Assembly (NCBI GenBank): GCA_037952775.1
Contig: JBANAY010000001.1
Location: 5,022,001-5,086,000, forward strand
Origin: Clonostachys chloroleuca
Taxonomy: Eukaryota > Ascomycota > Sordariomycetes > Hypocreales > Bionectriaceae
DNA length: 64,000 bases
Direction: 5' to 3'
Under the pieces are notes generated by a model. The model searched no databases, was not told the origin of the DNA, and saw only the letters and a program-made list of their open reading frames with translations. Positions 53,347 through 64,000 of the stretch are shown one piece after another (the first letter of the stretch is position 1; every line of letters begins with the position of its first letter). The translations under genes and the position numbers were made by a program.

Positions 53347-56300
53347 GGTATTCTTGGTAAGTGCACGGCGTTGTTATTTGGGCCAGTACTGCAGAAGAGA
53401 AGGCAAGCAGGACTGCGAGCCCAGAATGATACTTGACAACCATTTTGATCGGTTTGTATTAACAACGTCGGAAGGTTGAAGAGTGGTCGGTTTGTAAAGA
53501 GAAAGTTGAAAGATTGAAGAGTGGTTGATAGAGCAGGATATGGACAGTCGGCAGAAGGTCTTTTAAGACCTACTTATCAAGGGATATTGCCCTTGATTAT
53601 GGGTGCATCCTACCTCGGTACTAGTAATATGGCGATGACATACAACTCATCGTGTTATGACTAAAGATAACTAGTTATTTCCCCCTTCTTTTCGCAATGG
53701 GCTAGAGTATCTTCAATCGGAGAGACTCACAGACAGCTGCATTCCAATACTTGAGATCAGTTGATGCTTGCTTAAAGTATGCTTGCTATATTCTCTACCA
53801 GGAAGCCCGCATTTAGGCAATACCTTAAGCGAGATATGCAGAGTATTCACTTGGATAAATACAGCCGTATCTTCTTGTTACTTAATCCAAGGCTCTATCC
53901 TTGGTTCTAGTATATAGGATTCTAAATAATACACCTAACATTGTATCTTCTTATTCGCTGGAAGTATTTGCGCATATATACGAGGCATTCTTCGGTAATC
54001 AACAATGAATTTTCAAATATAAAAGCTGTCAAAATTGTATGGCTTAGTACTAAATTCCTCCATGTGATAACTACCGCCTGTCATAGACATAGCATACCTA
54101 TACCTGCCGAGAATCCGTGGAACCAAGACAGCATTTATATATTTGCATTCCACAGCTCCGAGGTAACTTCAAGTGACTAATGCCTTACGAGTGTCTGATG
54201 CGATCGCCGATCGCATACGGCATAGGCCCCAACCTTGTTCAAATGGTGCTGGGTGTTGATAGCACGACTCCTTACCCTTAATCGTCTATCAATGCGTTCT
54301 CCTGAATACTTTATTTAACCAAGAAACGAGTAGTCACTGGGAGAAACCTAAAAGAATAGTACCCTAGGCCTAATTCGTAATTTACACAACGCCGCTTTCT
54401 GGATCTCGTCATAGGCGAACACCTTCCCGCGTCATACCAGGGCGCACTTTCAAGTGGAAGAATTGACCACCTAGATACACGTTGTCGAATTTTTCTATTT
54501 GAGCTAGTTGCATATTTGATCGCGCCTTGCTCATCAATTTTGGGTATGCACTAGCCGGCACGACCTGCGGCCTCGAACAACATTGTGTAACTGCAAACAT
54601 CGAACTCAACTTCGCCCATATCTTTGCAAAGCATCCCTGTGAAAACTTAAGGAGATGGTTTCTTCCTGGAGGCTCCGGGAGGGAGGTTATTCCTGTACAT
54701 TGTTATTGAACTAGGTCGTCGTGTCTCTTGTCCTTTTTCACCTACATGTAGCATTGATCATTTTCCAATGAACCATCTATCGAAATACACCCTGAAATAC
54801 AGTAGGCGTTCCCGGAGATAGAATTATAGATGTCGTCGCAGTGGTAGAGAACCCGAAGAAGCTGCACGTCCTTGAGAGTAGGGGGGATAATTCCAGGAGG
54901 AAGTTTTGCAATCGCCACCCGAAGATTCGAGCTCGAATAGCCTGATTAAAATATTAATGGAACGCAGCTAAAATAAGAACGATTGAGAAAGGGTGTCAAT
55001 ACCTCGCCTGACTAGTTCGTGTCCACAAACATACTCCTGGTACTGACATTTTGGTGATGCTTGACCATCAATTCGAAACGCAAATTCAAGGAACAGGAAG
55101 ATTCGAATACAAACATGTCGACAGGCCATTTCAGAAGATTGAGAGGGACCAAAGAAAAAAAAATATCGTGGTATGGAGCAGTGGATAAGTTGGGCGGCCC
55201 TGCAGCAGTTGATGGGAAACATCGGACAACACACGATTAAGGATCAACATGCCTGCATTACCAGTTTAAAGCGTAGATATGTTATCATCGGGGTACAATG
55301 TTCTGGGCCACAAGCATTCATCCCCTAATTTCAACCCAAGGCTACAGATCTACCTGACACCTGCCTTTCGGGGCCTGCGTTTCAGGATATGACAACCATC
55401 TCGATTCAAAGCCGTTCTAGAATTCCCATAATCCAACTCATCACGCGATGAGATTCAATTTCTTGGCAGTTGGAATGTACAGGGTTCACGTGGCATGCAA
55501 CACCGGACCTTCCGAGAGCTAAACAGATGAGTAGGGCTGGGGTAGCTAAACATGACATGTCCGCAGGCAGGGGGCTCAACATAGCTGTTTAACTTGATGA
55601 AGCCACACTGGCATGTTCGCTTGTTCAGACCTGTGCCCATGTCTCGGCTACGGTCCCTCTTAGTTTCTCCCGAGGATTTCGACAAGTTAAGCGACCGTTG
55701 AGAAATTGAGACATCAGGGTGACTGTCACGCTTAACTCCACGAAAATCCGAACATACCCCATCAGCTGACTCTTCTCACTGTTATTTCGACCTTACAGCC
55801 CCTGGCATATGCATGGCATATGATATTGATCAATTGAGCTGTATATGCGTACCTTTGTACGTTATTTGCTTTGATATGTTTCCGGACCAATTAAACATGG
55901 CCTGCAACTTGCCAGAGGCTTGGAACTCAGCTCTGTCATTGGACAACTTAGGCTACTTATAAAGGACGTGGCTGACATAAGCCTCTGATACACTAGACCT
56001 ATCAAGGGCCACGGAGAACCGCCGCTCGGCTGGCAGGTCTGGGTGCCAAAGAATAGTTTCTCGGTCCACACAGAATCCCGATCCATGCTTGGAACTCAAC
56101 TATGTGATTGGTCAAATTTGGTCATGCATGCCCCACTTCCTCTACCTGGAGGGGCGTCACCACCCAGCACTACAAGAAGTAAATTAGCCACCAGAGCAGT
56201 GGACAACACGGCTGGAGGGTTCTGTTTTCGTACTCCAGGAGTCCACTCTTAATTGTATCCCTCCGGGCAGTCTACATATTAAATACATTCCCCTCCACTC

Positions 56301-56469
56301 ATCCCATTACCTCGATCATACCACTTCTTCCCATCGTAGTACAGGTCTTCAAGCTCCTTGGGGATAAGGTAAAGCGGCAAAATGAATCGCGGGCTGGGCT
56401 GCGTAATTATCCTCTGCAAGCACCAGAACAGGTGCTTGCTGGCAAGATGTGACTGCTATATCGCCATTG
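53347..56469. other. 3.1-kb gap without recognised gene
   Basis: Short open frames on both strands, none with recognisable domains or with a plausible intron chain. AT-rich around 53750-54100. Confidence 0.45.
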
Positions 56470-57154
56470 TCACAGCGATCTGTCTCCCTCAACTTCGGTT
56501 ACGATGAAATTGTCAACCTGCTCGTTGAAATGAACGCACTTCCGCTTGCAGCTTGGATATGATATACCGTGGGCCGTAGATGAGGTGGCGCCACTGCTAA
56601 CTCGGCTCAGTGAGCACCCTGAAGCAGGCCTGATTATCCTGCTCCGTCCATCCTTGCCCTGAGACGGGGTCGCAGCCCCCACGTATGACCCTTTTAGTAT
56701 TCTCTCGGATATGCTTCGTTTCTTTAGAATTGGTTTCTTGCCGATAGAGGACGACACGTCAAGGTGCAGGTCTGTCCTGACAGTAGCGTTGGTACTATCG
56801 TCTGTTTGTAGAGGTCCATAGAGCCAAGTTACGTCGCTATCTTTCAGCCTAAATAGAGCGGGGTTAGCGCAGAGCGATAATGCCAACAAATATACACACA
56901 AACTCCACGTACCAATAGAGCGTCTCTGGGGGCACCGTCTTCAGCTTATTCTTCGCTTTCGTCCACGCTCTCCATATAGCATTTTCCAACCGCCTACTGT
57001 TACGATATTCCAACTGCTGGGATACGACGTATTTCCACGATGACCATATATCCTCCTCTTTCCAGTTGTATGATAGATAGTCGACGTGTCTAGTCGGCTG
57101 TAGCTTGATCGCGGCATCATCCTCTGCACGATGCATGCAGAGAAAGGCCTCCAT
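56470..57154 (-). CDS. REG1-like protein (DUF1752 / AreA GATA-like domain)
   Basis: Exon 2 is 56470-56848 and exon 1 ends at 56913, across a 64-base intron (donor GTACGT, branch GCTAACC). The block HVDYLSYNWKEEDIWSSWKYVV...RRLENAIWRAWTKAKNKL and, across the junction, ETLYWLKDSDVTWLYGPLQ is the DUF1752 signature shared by yeast Reg1-type phosphatase regulators and the N-terminus of AreA. The tail has KKPILKKRSISE and KCVHFNEQV, the latter fitting a PP1-binding [RK]x[VI]xF motif. Reg1-like proteins target PP1 to Snf1 in glucose repression. From the ATG at 57154 the product is 206 residues, shorter than usual. The frame stays open further upstream to about 57410 (RYWVVDLIYLVTNLI, ITYPWGSNWINE), so the N-terminus and a first exon are probably missing from this call. 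Confidence 0.75.
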
Positions 57155-57414
57155 TCCGGGCCGCGAGGCTTTTCCTGCTGCATCGGAATCAGCCAGTGAA
57201 GCAGAGCACCAATCGTCTGGCTTCGAATACGTTGGGAGCTCCGGGTCTCGGGCTCGATCGCCTCGGCATGCCCGCTCGTTGATCCAATTGCTACCCCAAG
57301 GGTAGGTTATTACGGTATCATATGAGACATTCGTAGCGTGCGAGATAAGATTAGTGACGAGGTAAATGAGATCAACAACCCAATAACGAAATAGTTCCAG
57401 CGACCATTAGTCCG

Positions 57415-60400
57415 GTAAATTGTATCTCCAATACAATGATAACTGCGATATGATGCTGTCAGTCAGCATCGTGTATTTATCTATACCGACCTGACTTGGG
57501 CTCTCCTGTTGGTCAGGTGCCCACGTCTGAGTGTCCTTGGGGTGGGCATCAGGGAGGCCTAGATGTTAGTATTTAGATGCAAGCTTGAGGCAGGTGAGCT
57601 CAGTGGCCTTACTGTAGCGGATTTGTGTAGAAAAGATATTCATTGACATCTGCGATCAAGTTGTCCCACTTTTCTTGTTGGGCAGCTAGGCAAGATCACC
57701 AAGCTCCAAGCTCGACATGATAAAGGCTCTAACGGGACACCGATAACTGGAACACCATTTGGCGTAAGATCATGGGAGCTTTGTGCAAGAGGGAGGAGCT
57801 AGGTTTATTATGGGTTCGTTGCTTGATTTCCCAGGGTATCTCAGACCAGTGGAATGAACACGACACGGCAAGACCTGCTCAGTTGTTTCACTGTCTGTTT
57901 CCGTCGAAGGGCGTCATGCATCCTCCCCTGGTGGGCACAGACTACACGAGAGGCTAGGTCGCAAGGGAATTCATTTAGCTCAAACTATCCTCAAGCAAAC
58001 TCAAGCCACGTTCTATTTCGCCGGGACATAGTCAAATGCTAACAACAGGCCAATCTGATCAGTATCAGGCAGACCTAGAGTCATTGCCGATGTTGGGAAT
58101 GAGTTCAATCAACGGTGGCTGTCATCTCAACTAGCTAGGAAGTAGTTAGTGTCTCACAAATATAGACATGCATGTTAGGGGCCAGCGCTGTTCGAAGTAG
58201 AAAGAAGGACCTGGAGCGTTATCCGTCGATTGGAGATTTCCATTATAGCTATCCGCCCGCTGTAGAGCGGAGTCTAGTTGTTTTTTCTATCTATGTTTCG
58301 CTTTTTCCGGGAGCTAAAATAATCGTTCTTGATCATTCTCTTCGGGGCGGGGCCTCGGTGATTCTCGAGATTAAACGTTGATCCTCAACCACGTTTAAAT
58401 CCGACGTGATTTAATTCCGATGCTCGGAGCTTGTCAAGAAGTGGCTGAACATTTACCCCTCTTACTGAGCATAGCTATAGCAACACGTCTACCAATATGA
58501 CAGATCATAGCGCGGTGATGTGTAAAGGACACGAAGGCAAGGTCAAGAGGGATGTGGGTAAATTCCACGGCTGACTGCACGTGAGGAAAACATGCGATCA
58601 GACCTTTTTCTTCCTTGTGATGATCCCAAATATTACTAGATCCGTTAATGAGCGCCTTAACTCCACCTGAAGACCTGATAAATGTGTCATATCTCATCTA
58701 ATTCTCCATCCCATGACTTAAAAGACATACATCCCTTGTCTAGTACTTATGCCAAGCTTTCAGCTAAATTGTCTATGTATCCATGAATGTCGCAAATTAA
58801 TTTCTTTGTTCGCACTTTGGCTGCAAATACATGGTAATAGTTTCGGATGCTTTACGACTTGTAGACAGCAGCTCACTCCGGCGTGCAAAGAGTGGGACAG
58901 TCAATTGGTTCAGTCATAGCCCATCTTCGGCCAACCTATTCAGCGCACACGGCACATATCCGATTCTCCGCCGGTGCTGATCCTTCATCCTAATCCTCAA
59001 CCAACAGCAGCATGTGGAATGCCACCCATATTCACACCTTACCTTCAAATGAGACATCGGGTCGATATTGCCGCATTCTTATGATAGGGAGGCCGCCTGA
59101 TTCTTACATACCATGTCTATGATGACCAACAGAATAGTGACTTTCTTTCTTTGTCATTTCCAACCAGGCAATCTCGGGTCTAAAAGATATTTCCAGCTAC
59201 TAACAAGAAAAGGAAATGAGTGCGACAGCTTCTGACAGGTCCCAAACGCATGCCCCGGCGATATCCAAGTCTCCCGAAGGTACCCGCAGCCTCAATTGTG
59301 AGCTACCCTCCACAGCAAGATGGGTAGGAACAGGGTCGATCAACCAGTCAAGAGCCGCTTGGCAGACATTGTCTCAGTTTACCGTTGCCCGGTGACTTTA
59401 GTATATGTAGTCATCCAGTGGCTGATTACTACAAATCAAGACCAACGTTCTTCCGTTGTCAGCCCATGTGACTGCTCAGAGCCAGTCTACTTTTGTAGGC
59501 ACCTGCACATCGGAAGCCGTCGGATAGTGCACTCGTACCAGCCCCAAATTAATATGATGCTAACTGGGGCCTTTCAGCTCATCCCCAAAAGATTCACGCA
59601 CGCACCAACACACTCAGTCAGTCACGAGACAACCAGCAAGTGTTGCATTGATTCACTAGCTCGTTAGATTAACGTTGATCAACAAAGCGGTGATTTTCTT
59701 GAAAAAGTTTGAATGCCACAAGTAATAGCTTTCCGAGTCTCATCAGTAATTTCAACTTATGCTTTCATTTCGCTCCATAGAACCGTGTGGCAGCCAATAA
59801 ATACTACCAAGATGAGGTAGACGGTACATGACCCGGCTTGTTATGCTTCCGATTGGAATGGTGTTTAGATTTCAAATTTTTCAATTATTTTGGTCCACCT
59901 CCTTTGTATTTATGTCTTCCATTCATCTCACCACAAAGATCAGATGGCATAGCAGCATGTTCGATCTCTATAAAGGGAGGTATCCCGATTTTCATTTCAC
60001 GAGACTTCTAGAAGAAATAGTCTCTGTGAAATGAGATCGTGATCACCATCTAACCTCACTGTCTATGTGTGCACGCTCCTTTCTCTCTAGCCGACTATCT
60101 GTGCCGCCTTTCTCCGGCGCCCGTACCCAAGGCTATGACTTGGATTCTTAGTTCCAATTCGACGATGTCTCAGGCCCAGAGTGAGTGAGAATGTGATAAC
60201 TGATGGCGGGGTAATGTAATACTCGGGGAGATTCGCCCGACCCGGCTCAGTGTCTACAGACAGCTCGCCGAGGGCACCTCGTATCTAGAACGAATCATAA
60301 CTACGTTGATCATTTTATTACCTAATGATGAATATTTTTCATCATTTAGTTTTACCTTGCACATGTAGCAGTCGCCAGCTTACAAAACATGGCGATGGGA

Positions 60401-61560
60401 TATAACAAAATGTGAGTCACTGCCACTCCTCTGCCTAAAAATTGCCATAGCCTCCGCCGTCTATTATACATAGGAGGGAGTGTTGGTTGCCGCGGAAATT
60501 CCTGATTCATACGCCAACATTTAATTGATTGCTAGTCTGACATAGTAGATCCATGCACTATGACGAGAGAATGACTGCTGTGAGTAAAGTCAAACACCTC
60601 CATTGGCGACCTGCGATCAGCTCTGAATAACGCTGATGCGCGGGGTGTTGTGTATTCTTGTGATGTAATATTGCAGTAAGTCGGAGCTGCTCCAGAAGTA
60701 AGTTCACTTGATCTGCTCCTTGAGGCGGCAACGATGACGATCCTGATGACAACTTTTGTCCTCTGCAAGCTTAGTCAAATTGTGGCGAGTCTTAACTACA
60801 TATAATAAGAAAAATGTGGTCCACAAAAAAATTATGACGCACGAGTTGTGGCGTTGTCCCTTAAGGCTCATATGTGGCGCAAACTATGGCGCAAACAGGA
60901 GACCGGCCCCGGTAGGGGGCCCGCCAGCAGGCCTTTCGGAACGAGACCTTCCGGACTGCGGACAGATGGTTGTTGAAGTAGCCACACGAGTACACACAAT
61001 ATCTAGCTGAAAGTGTCCGCGCCCATGATTCTTGGCACACCTCGCCTGACATAAGTATATCGGCATTGGCTTGAACCGTTAGTCTATCTGTGCCGTTCTC
61101 CAGCTAAACTGACATGAGAGAGCCAATTTTACTATTCCTTGGGCACATTAGAAGCCAGTGGACCCGACGACGGTCGATGAAAACTTAACACAGCTCAGAG
61201 GCTGCCGGTCCCCCTTAACGATTCTGCAAAACAAGTCGGGGAGCTAGTGGTGGCTTGGACCATTTCTCGGCCTGACATGGCCTAGAAGCTGGGACCTTTA
61301 TTTACCACTGTTAATGAACTGCGTCTCCAGGCAAAAGGTAAGTCCATGTATAGGTATGTACCTCTTGGCGCAGTTATCATAGTATATCGGATGGGGCTCA
61401 TCTCCTGGCCACCAACAACCACACATGGCCCAGGACATTATCACAAAAGACAGGCATATCAACGATAGACCTCGACCGCAGCTCTAAAGTCATTGGACTT
61501 TCCCTTCTAAAGCAGTAAACCTAGTCACTAGGCAGTACCAGTCACACTTAAAAAGCCCGT
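57415..61560. other. 4.1-kb gap without recognised gene
   Basis: No convincing coding region or repeat. A GC-rich patch at about 60895-60965 stands out from its AT-rich surroundings. Confidence 0.45.
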
Positions 61561-62665
61561 TCAATTTCTCGCCATGTCTCTATCGTTCCTATTGCACCAA
61601 GAAAATTTTCGGTGTAGACGGCGATGACCCGGTTCCCATCTATCAAGGAACCCTTCCCCAAACTCGATCCATTCCTCCATATGACGGTGTTCATCTCTCA
61701 GCTTCACTAGACTATGGGCGCAATTCAGGAGCCACTCCATAACTTGCGGTTTTTGGAGATAAGTACTTGTATGCTCCCGGATGGTTTCTAGGGTATTCGC
61801 ACCTCCCTGAGCAGGCTTCCAAGCGTCGAGCTCTATGCCATCGATGCCGCGATCAACGTTCAGCCGGTAATAAGGGATTCCGGCGGCCTCAGTTGCGAAG
61901 GTCACCTCGCTCATATGGATTCTCTGCGAGTTGAGGGCATAGTTTAGAAAAATGTCCTTGAGCCACAACAGTTTCCTCAACCCCACTCGATAGTTTCGTG
62001 TATGGTTGTGGTTCCCTGGTTCCGCCAACCCGGTTCCAATGCTAACAAGTAAGCACCTGGAAGTATGAGGGTTGGCAGGGTTGTTCATTTGCAGAACCTC
62101 ACGGAGTGCGATGAAGCTAGGGTTGTTGGCACCCAAGCCTCCATCGAAGAACGTCTTCTTTTGTGCCACTCCTGTCCCCGGTTCTGTCACTACGGAATCG
62201 AAGTAGAGGGGTGCCGATGATGTCGCACGCGCCACTTTCCAGATAGGAATGTCGTTGGCAGGGCCAGCATTTAGGACCAGGCTTGCCCAATGGCTCGGCT
62301 GATGCTCATAGGTCCTAAACAGGTAGTGGTCTTGAATGCCTTGGTCGTGGTCCTCGGAGTATGCAACCACCATCCTAGAGACGTACTCGTCAGTTCAATG
62401 TAAATTAATACAAACAGGTAGCTACGTACGTTTTGCATTTTTTTGCGCTGGATGGGAAGAGTAACCCATTGGAACTGCCTATTATTTTTTGCATGGTCGC
62501 CTCCACCTTCTTCGTAGAATATTTCAGGCGAGGAAGAAGGAAAAGATTTAGCTGGTGGAGCCGTCGAGGCTTGCCGAAGACCTCATCACCAAAGGTAGTG
62601 TATGCTTTCAGCACTTCATTGACAGTCTTACGAAGCCGCCTAAGCATAATTGCTGATAGTCTAAA
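61561..62665 (-). pseudogene. patatin-like phospholipase, 5'-truncated
   Basis: Exons 62430-62665 and 61561-62374 on the minus strand, with a 55-base intron. The sequence starts within the family at AIMLRRLRKTVNEV and continues with YTTFGDEVFGKPRR, KVARATSSAPLYFDSV and the catalytic FFDGGLGANNPS (DGG/A motif with its Asp). The oxyanion-hole glycines and the GTSTGG nucleophile motif, which should lie just before AIML, are not found upstream; unrelated sequence and then a LINE end follow. Intact patatin-like proteins hydrolyse acyl lipids with a Ser-Asp dyad. Without the Ser this copy cannot. A distant 5' exon beyond the LINE cannot be excluded, since an acceptor (TATCAG) sits at the breakpoint. 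Confidence 0.75.
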
Positions 62666-62908
62666 ATACCTCCTTAATTGGGAACTGGTGATAAAGAAAG
62701 GACGAATTACTTTCCCCCCTGTACTTGAGGATACAACCCCACGTTTTCAAGTTTTCTAGCCTGAGCTGATGAAACTTGGGGGTTCCTCTTCGCGGGTAGA
62801 ATGATTAAAGTGTCACCTTTAGAATCAAGTTCTTCACGTTTGAAACTCATTTTGCCTAATGATGAAGGTACCTATGTTAGTAACAAAGAACTATGATGGC
62901 AATAAGGA

Positions 62909-63250
62909 TATGATTGATTGATTGATTGATTTACCTACTCGGTTTCAGCCGCGATGCAGTTAGGCAGCTATGCCTGGTAACCGAGGTCCGGCAAACAGCC
63001 GAAGCGCCGTAGATAATCCGTGACGCCCCACTTCGCCAGCTCGTCTATCTGTGTTTGTTCCATGAATTTGATGGCCTTGCATTCGTTGACTATTTTCCGA
63101 AAACTTCCTAGGAATGGTAGCCCCATGGATATTGTTGGCACGGATTCGCGAATCATCGCGTCTAGAGACAACGCCTCGTCTCAGAAGTTGACGGACACGA
63201 GACAAGGCTTCGTTTTCAACAACATGACCATGAGGGAACCAATACATATT
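62909..63250 (-). mobile_element. LINE 3' end, fragment
   Basis: Minus-strand end of a LINE ORF (MEQTQIDELAKWGVTDYLRRF, broken here for length, then GCLPDLGYQA and a stop), short 3' region and a tail seen on the plus strand as TGATTGATTGATTGATT. The last 150 bases closely match 22192-22335. It is truncated at its 5' side and lies upstream of the patatin relic. Confidence 0.65.
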
Positions 63251-64000
63251 AACTCAATTTCTGTTATACTTCGGATTTCCGTCAGTCCCCCCTTCTTAGT
63301 AAAGTGACTGTAGTCTCTTCACGTCCTATTTCAATTGGCCATCGGGCTTGAGCGACCCCTCTCGCCCGACGCCAGCTGGCCGCACTGAGACTGATTGCAG
63401 GAGTGAGAGAAGCATTCATATTTTTTGATATTTAATTTTGAACGAGGGACCGGTCGATTTTGTATTAATTCCAGTCAGAAATACGACCATCACTAGAGTA
63501 TTTAATATATGGAAAGGAGGAATGCATAGCTAACGACTCAAATATTATAGTTCTCTTTAGACTATAATGTGATATAATGGTTGTTTAATCTGTCTGAAAT
63601 TCCTTTCTTTCGATCATCTGATTCATTCATGCTTTAACTCTACTAAAGCACCCGGTGATCAGCAACCGATCATCATCAAACAAGACGACCAGTAGAGCTA
63701 AATTCAGCACACTTTGATCCAAGTACTTTCAGCGGCGCGTACAGTCAACCTGATCATCGTGGCATAATATAAGATGGGTTGGACCTAACTAATAGTCAGG
63801 CAATCACGCAACTTTAAGTCAGCTAGGCGCCACATTAATATAAATTTATAATCTTCCTAATGACTTCAGAAATCTCATTTTTCAAGGGTGTACATCCCGG
63901 ATTGCCCACATCAGCGACAATTAAAGGCCAGGCCGAGCTTGACGCGAGACTTCAGCCTTGCAACCGGACACTCAAAACACATCAACCCAAGGAGGGTGGG
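63251..64000. other. gap without recognised gene at window end
   Basis: AT-rich; no supported feature. Confidence 0.45.

Noticed and set aside
58172..58381. Small plus-strand frame in the 57-61 kb gap
   Set aside because: No motif, no neighbour frames that splice to it; length expected by chance.

Overview
The window is nuclear DNA of a filamentous ascomycete. The genes carry short introns of about 48 to 95 bases with GT...AG ends, CTAAC- or CTGAC-type branch points and close acceptors. Several families are typical of Pezizomycotina, most plausibly Eurotiales (Aspergillus/Penicillium-like): FunK1 kinases, a DUF2417 membrane/hydrolase protein, a REG1-like DUF1752 protein, an AFUB_079030/YDR124W-like protein and BTB and Ulp1-like proteins. 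The genus is inference. Gene density is low and relics, retrotransposons and minisatellites are common, so the region looks accessory or subtelomeric.

Layout. 1-12.7 kb: a broken FunK1 kinase (minus), a multi-pass membrane protein, a small acidic protein, relics of a coiled-coil protein and an F-box/ankyrin protein, then the only intact FunK1 kinase (plus, 775 aa). 13.5-18.7 kb: a BTB/POZ protein and a Ulp1-type (C48) cysteine protease with internal repeats. 19-23.5 kb: a 16-bp satellite field and LINE remnants. 23.6-30.9 kb: a 6.27-kb Ty1/copia element (minus) with 96-bp LTRs and an extra Myb/SANT-like ORF before gag, next to two solo LTRs with target-site duplications. 33-38.6 kb: a protein of unknown function, a small MADS-like gene, a TPR relic and a two-motif (HAE, CxxC) OTT_1508-like deaminase. 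39.3-41.5 kb: a five-exon protein of the hrmA-associated-cluster family. 43.4-49.5 kb: a FunK1 pseudogene, an Asp/Glu/hydantoin racemase-like gene, a secreted protein of unknown function, a FunK1 N-terminal fragment and LINE pieces. 50.1-57.2 kb: three genes that look like ordinary conserved fungal genes (DUF2417/hydrolase, small basic protein, REG1-like). 61.6-63.3 kb: a 5'-truncated patatin next to a LINE 3' end.

How parts relate. The most promising unit is the same-strand pair formed by the deaminase and the AFUB_079030-like protein. This resembles part of the subtelomeric hrmA-associated cluster of A. fumigatus, which controls hypoxia-related colony and biofilm morphology. FunK1 sequence occurs at five places, showing repeated local duplication and decay. 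The copia element is young (its LTRs look identical by eye), yet its pol frame is broken at a run of six Cs, and the deaminase frame breaks at a similar run. These two breaks may be one-base assembly errors rather than mutations. All exon boundaries were read by eye and none is confirmed by transcripts.
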